From NCBI RefSeq assembly GCF_009870125.1, contig NC_046683.1, positions 63,007,869 through 63,071,868 on the forward strand: 64,000 nucleotides of DNA, in the 5' to 3' direction. The position numbers were made by a program, and so were the translations under genes. The notes beneath the pieces were generated by a model. That model saw only the letters and a program-made list of their open reading frames with translations. It was not told the DNA's origin and searched no databases. Shown here piece by piece: positions 60,501 through 64,000 of the stretch. This DNA comes from Drosophila pseudoobscura (lineage: Eukaryota; Arthropoda; Insecta; Diptera; Drosophilidae). Positions within the stretch are counted from its first letter, which is position 1; each line of letters begins with the position of its first letter.

Positions 60501-61670
60501 CAACATATAGTTGTTGAGTGCACTGCCGCATCCACGGCCACGGCCACAGCCGCATCCTGGCCGCCTTTCCATCAGCTCAGACCACTGCGGCACGTTAAGC
60601 TCGTGTAGTCTCTTTCTCTGTATCTGTATCTGTATCTGTCTGACTCTGCTGGGTCTCTCTCTCTCTCTTGCACTCTCACGTTGGTATTACTTTATTAATC
60701 TGCCTGCTTGGCATGTGTAAAAAAGCAAACAATCGCTATCCCTTGTTAATTAATAGCCATTGCATTGAGTGCGCGAAAAAAGGCAGGAAGAGAGATATTT
60801 TAAAATCCCTCTTTACGAGCAGCCGCAGCAGCAGCAGCAACAAGCGAGGCTCCGTGTCCGGGCCCGCGCCAATATCATAATAAGCACTGTGTTAAGCGCC
60901 TCATGGTGCACACGCAACAACAAAAAAGTGCTTGAAAAAGGCTTTAAAACCATCAAAGATCAGGCCACACACCGAGGTGTGCAACAAAAACGGTAAATTT
61001 TAAGTTCTGCCTCGCTTTAAGCCCAAGCGAGCGCTTTAATAAACGGTTCGACATGTATGTGTGTATGTGTGGGTGTACATACATATAGTATGTATGTGGT
61101 CCTTGCTGTTGTTATTGTCGCTATAGCTTCTGCTGTTGCATGCAGCTTAAATATTTTTAATTGCATTTCGCGTAATCACCGACACCTACACAACAGCAAC
61201 GACGCCGAAGCCGAAGCCAACGACGACGCCGAAGCCAACGCCGGCACAGACGCCATCATCAGCAGGCTCCGACTACTCCTTCGACTCCTTCTATCACCGC
61301 CTCTGACTCCGCTGCAGACTCACTTCATGTAGAGGTTGGGTGCTGTGGGGAGGGGTGCGGAGGGGGGCCGAGCCAAAGTCAGGGCAAGCGAGGCGAACAT
61401 TTTTCCAATAGTTAATGGCAATTTGCTGTTTTGCTATTTACGCCAATTATCCAGCATTTCGCAGCAACAACATGAGGGCCCAGCCAAGTCAAGGCTCCAG
61501 CAACAGCAACAGCTACAGCAGAGCAGCAGCAGCAGCAGCACAATATGGAACCAGCCAGGAGCCGACCCGACCAGCTCCAGCACCAAAAAAACCCCAACCA
61601 CCCAGCCCCTTCCACATCAAACTCAACAGAGTCCGGGGTAAAGTGCAAGTCGCGCTGCGGTTGCTTTGCG

Positions 61671-61672
<2 letters not shown>

Positions 61673-61706
<34 letters not shown>
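61673..61706. repeat. TG dinucleotide microsatellite
   Basis: About 17 uninterrupted TG units. It produces Cys-Val alternating residues in the spurious frames across it. Confidence 0.95.
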
Positions 61707-61709
<3 letters not shown>

Positions 61710-63612
61710 CAGCGGCTTAGTCAGAAGGGGACCAATAATGGGGGGGATAAATGCCCAAGTTTATTAATTTGCCATTGATGCTACAGTTATCCCGCAGTTA
61801 AATATTTCTTAGTTGCTCCACACTTTGTTTTCTCAGATATCACTCAGTTATGAAACAGCCATCATATTCGTAGATTCACGCTATCTATACTTACTTTCAG
61901 CTCTCAATCGAGTATGTGAATAAGAGGAGTATCTACTCTGTAAAAAACGGAAACCCAAAGTTCGTCATTGATTCGTGTCCGACGAAGATATTCGCCTGTG
62001 GCTTCGCACACATATGAAGGTAAGTGACGTTATCAAATACAAATACTGGCTATCTTTAATTTCAATCCGCGAATGATTTTTGCCTTCGAACATGTGGCGT
62101 TAGAATTGGTTGGCATCAAGGGATTTGCATGGCCGCTTACAATATCTGCCAGGGTCCCCTTTGGAATATTCTGGTGCCACCCCTCTGTTCAATGTGCACC
62201 AATACAGGGACGCTGTGTAAACACATCATAATTGAAGCCTTCAACAAGTTTCACATACAATTACGGACACCTTTTGCTGGTGCTGGAATACAGAAGAGCC
62301 AGAAGAGGTGGAGGTGGAGTGACGTCCTGGCCTGGGCACAGACCCCTTTTGTTTCTGAGTGTTTCAGCGACATGGGCGGTCAGCCGAGGGGGAATTGGCC
62401 TTTTGTCATTTGCCCCGTGAGCGGTCAATTGCATTAACGATTAAATGAAGACAAAAGTTCGTTCCTGGCAAAGGAAAATTCCAACCCATCTCTAGAGCTC
62501 TCTCCGGAAAGGTTGATAATTATAACCCACATGAATTGTGAATACGGCCAAATTGTCGTTAATTATATTCAACATTTAACAGCGGCTTTCGCATAATGAG
62601 TTCACCTTTAACCTCTGTTCATGCTATTTACCCATAGACCCAACTCGTACACACTCGTATTCATCGCTAGAGAGATGGAGAGCTGGAGAGGATGAGGAAG
62701 TCCACATTCATTTTAATCCACTCATAATCCTCTTGGAGTTTATGCTAATTGACAATTTGTGCCGCGTTGGTAGGGCTGGCTGGCAGGCAGGAATTTCGAC
62801 AAAGTGCAGCCCTGTCGTTGTCTGTCGCTCTTTACCTATGGATGTACATATGTATCTCCCTGTAGCTCTCTCTCTCTCTCTATCTTTCTCGTTCTCTTTG
62901 AGTAATCTAATTAAAGCATTCAAGTTTTGTCTAATTTGTTGCGCACAGTTAGTTCTTGTTGTGTCGAGCTTAGTGATTTTATTAGCATTCAACACAGAAC
63001 GCCAATTAATTCCATTAGTGGTGACGACGGCGTTGTCCTGGCGCTTTGGTGTCTCCTAGCTACAGAATTGGGTATGGGAGTGGGGAGGGGGAGTGGGTGG
63101 CTCGACTTGGTGGATCTGTTTACTTTTAATAGCAAAAGGGTGTGGAACGGGGACTGTCGTGAACGCATTTCGAGCTGATCAAATCAGTTGAAATACATTT
63201 TCCCCACACAAATCATTTCAACTTTTTAATTGCTGTAATTATTTGTGCACCACCAGCGGGGATGCGGGGGGCGGGGTAACGTGATTAGCAGCCTTGGGCC
63301 ACAAAAGTTGGCCTCGATGGTGGCGGATAGTAAATGGGCGAGTGCCGAGAAGCTGCTTATGATAGCAAATAAAATTCCATTTTATTTTCTTAATTTATGC
63401 AGTCAAATGGCAGAAGGACAGCTTTTAAAGCGATAGGCGAGCGTAGTGTGATCGGTTCTCTAAATTTAAAATCAATCGATATTAAGAGACGTAAATTCGA
63501 TGGAGGATTGTGGGGCTATCTATGTTAGTAGACCACAAATTGATTAAAACCATTCCGATCTTAAAATCGTTAAGGGACAAATGGCAATTATACTTTCGCT
63601 TACTCTCCCTCT

Positions 63613-63645
63613 TTATATATTTACATGTCGGGTGGCTCAGCTACT
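63613..63645 (+). promoter_or_regulatory. Candidate promoter near the window end
   Basis: TTATATATTT at 63613-63622 is followed by GCTCAGCT with its A near 63639, inside CTCTC/GAGAG-rich DNA as expected for GAGA-factor promoters. The sequence downstream to about 63900 is rich in ACAACAA and AACAG words, as in fly 5' UTRs, and has no long frame. It may be the 5' end of a gene that continues beyond the window. Confidence 0.3.
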
Positions 63646-64000
63646 CTCAGAGCACTGTCTCTACGCACTCTCTCACTATCTCCTACACAACAGAGCGACA
63701 GACAGAGGACACGAATGAGCAGCAATCTGAAAGGCAGTGAACGACAACAATCTCGTAGCGAGTTCTTGGACAACAAACAGACCAAAATAGACTGAGAACA
63801 GTATTAGGATCCGACCTACATATATACGACTATCTGCTCAAGAGATAAACAATAAGCGAATTTCCGGGAAAGATCAATGAAACGGAACTTTGCTTGCGAC
63901 TCTCGACAAACAGCCGGACGCCTAGTCACACCTTCTCCTGCCGTATGTCACATTGGATTTATTACTATTTGATTGGTTTTATTTATTTACCCTGCCGCAA

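Larger units (their letters stand above)
50330..63600. other. Gene-free DNA from the G6PD-like gene toward the window end
   Basis: No convincing protein or RNA gene was found in about 13 kb. The longest frame (57186-57863, minus) ends in a CA microsatellite and overlaps an equally long ATG-less plus frame, so I do not call it. The sequence is AT-rich with numerous microsatellites: GCCACT near 50360, GCT near 50515-50560, GAGA-type tracts near 51060 and 52990, TTCCG at 53860, GGCTT at 54522, CAGCAT near 55925 and TG at 61673. It is probably intergenic or intronic regulatory DNA. Confidence 0.55.

Overview
The window looks like nuclear DNA of a Drosophila species. The protein at 11960-13930 (minus strand) is a clear Oct-TyrR octopamine-tyramine receptor. 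The genes have short GT-AG introns, TATCGATA (DRE) promoter elements, AATAAA polyadenylation signals and flanking DNA rich in microsatellites. The receptor's N-terminal tail is longer and more alanine-rich than I remember for D. melanogaster, and long G/C homopolymers are frequent. I therefore guess a species outside the melanogaster subgroup, perhaps the obscura group. That species-level call rests on memory, not on a comparison.

Layout. Positions 1-9.6 kb are gene-dense. They hold the 3' end of a small J-domain membrane protein gene cut by the window edge, then a second copy of the same gene with a replaced C-terminus running into a 108-bp minisatellite. A divergent J-domain multi-spanning membrane protein follows, then a five-exon N4BP2-like gene (P-loop kinase, CUE-like, DUF1771, Smr), and a convergent minus-strand gene for a Ser/Pro-rich protein I do not recognise. 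At 10.1-10.5 kb there is a coding-like relic broken by two frameshifts. Oct-TyrR occupies 12-14 kb on the minus strand in two coding exons. A strong splice acceptor just upstream of its start implies that its mRNA begins farther upstream, to the right.

From 14 to 47.6 kb the DNA is almost free of convincing coding sequence. It is AT-rich with many microsatellites (pentanucleotides are unusually common), long G or C runs, palindromes, and a frameshifted coding relic at 35.3-35.7 kb. A short gene for a secreted basic peptide (47679-47906) and an intronless G6PD-family paralogue (48706-50298, CG7140-like) lie on the plus strand. From 50.3 kb to the end I find no convincing protein gene, only a possible promoter near 63.6 kb.

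The genes do not form one pathway. The region is a typical fly neighbourhood: a cluster of J-domain duplicates and housekeeping-type DRE genes beside a neural receptor with a large non-coding upstream domain. I found no clear new biological system. The items most worth checking are the chimeric J-domain copy with its minisatellite, the two frameshifted relics, and the secreted peptide gene.
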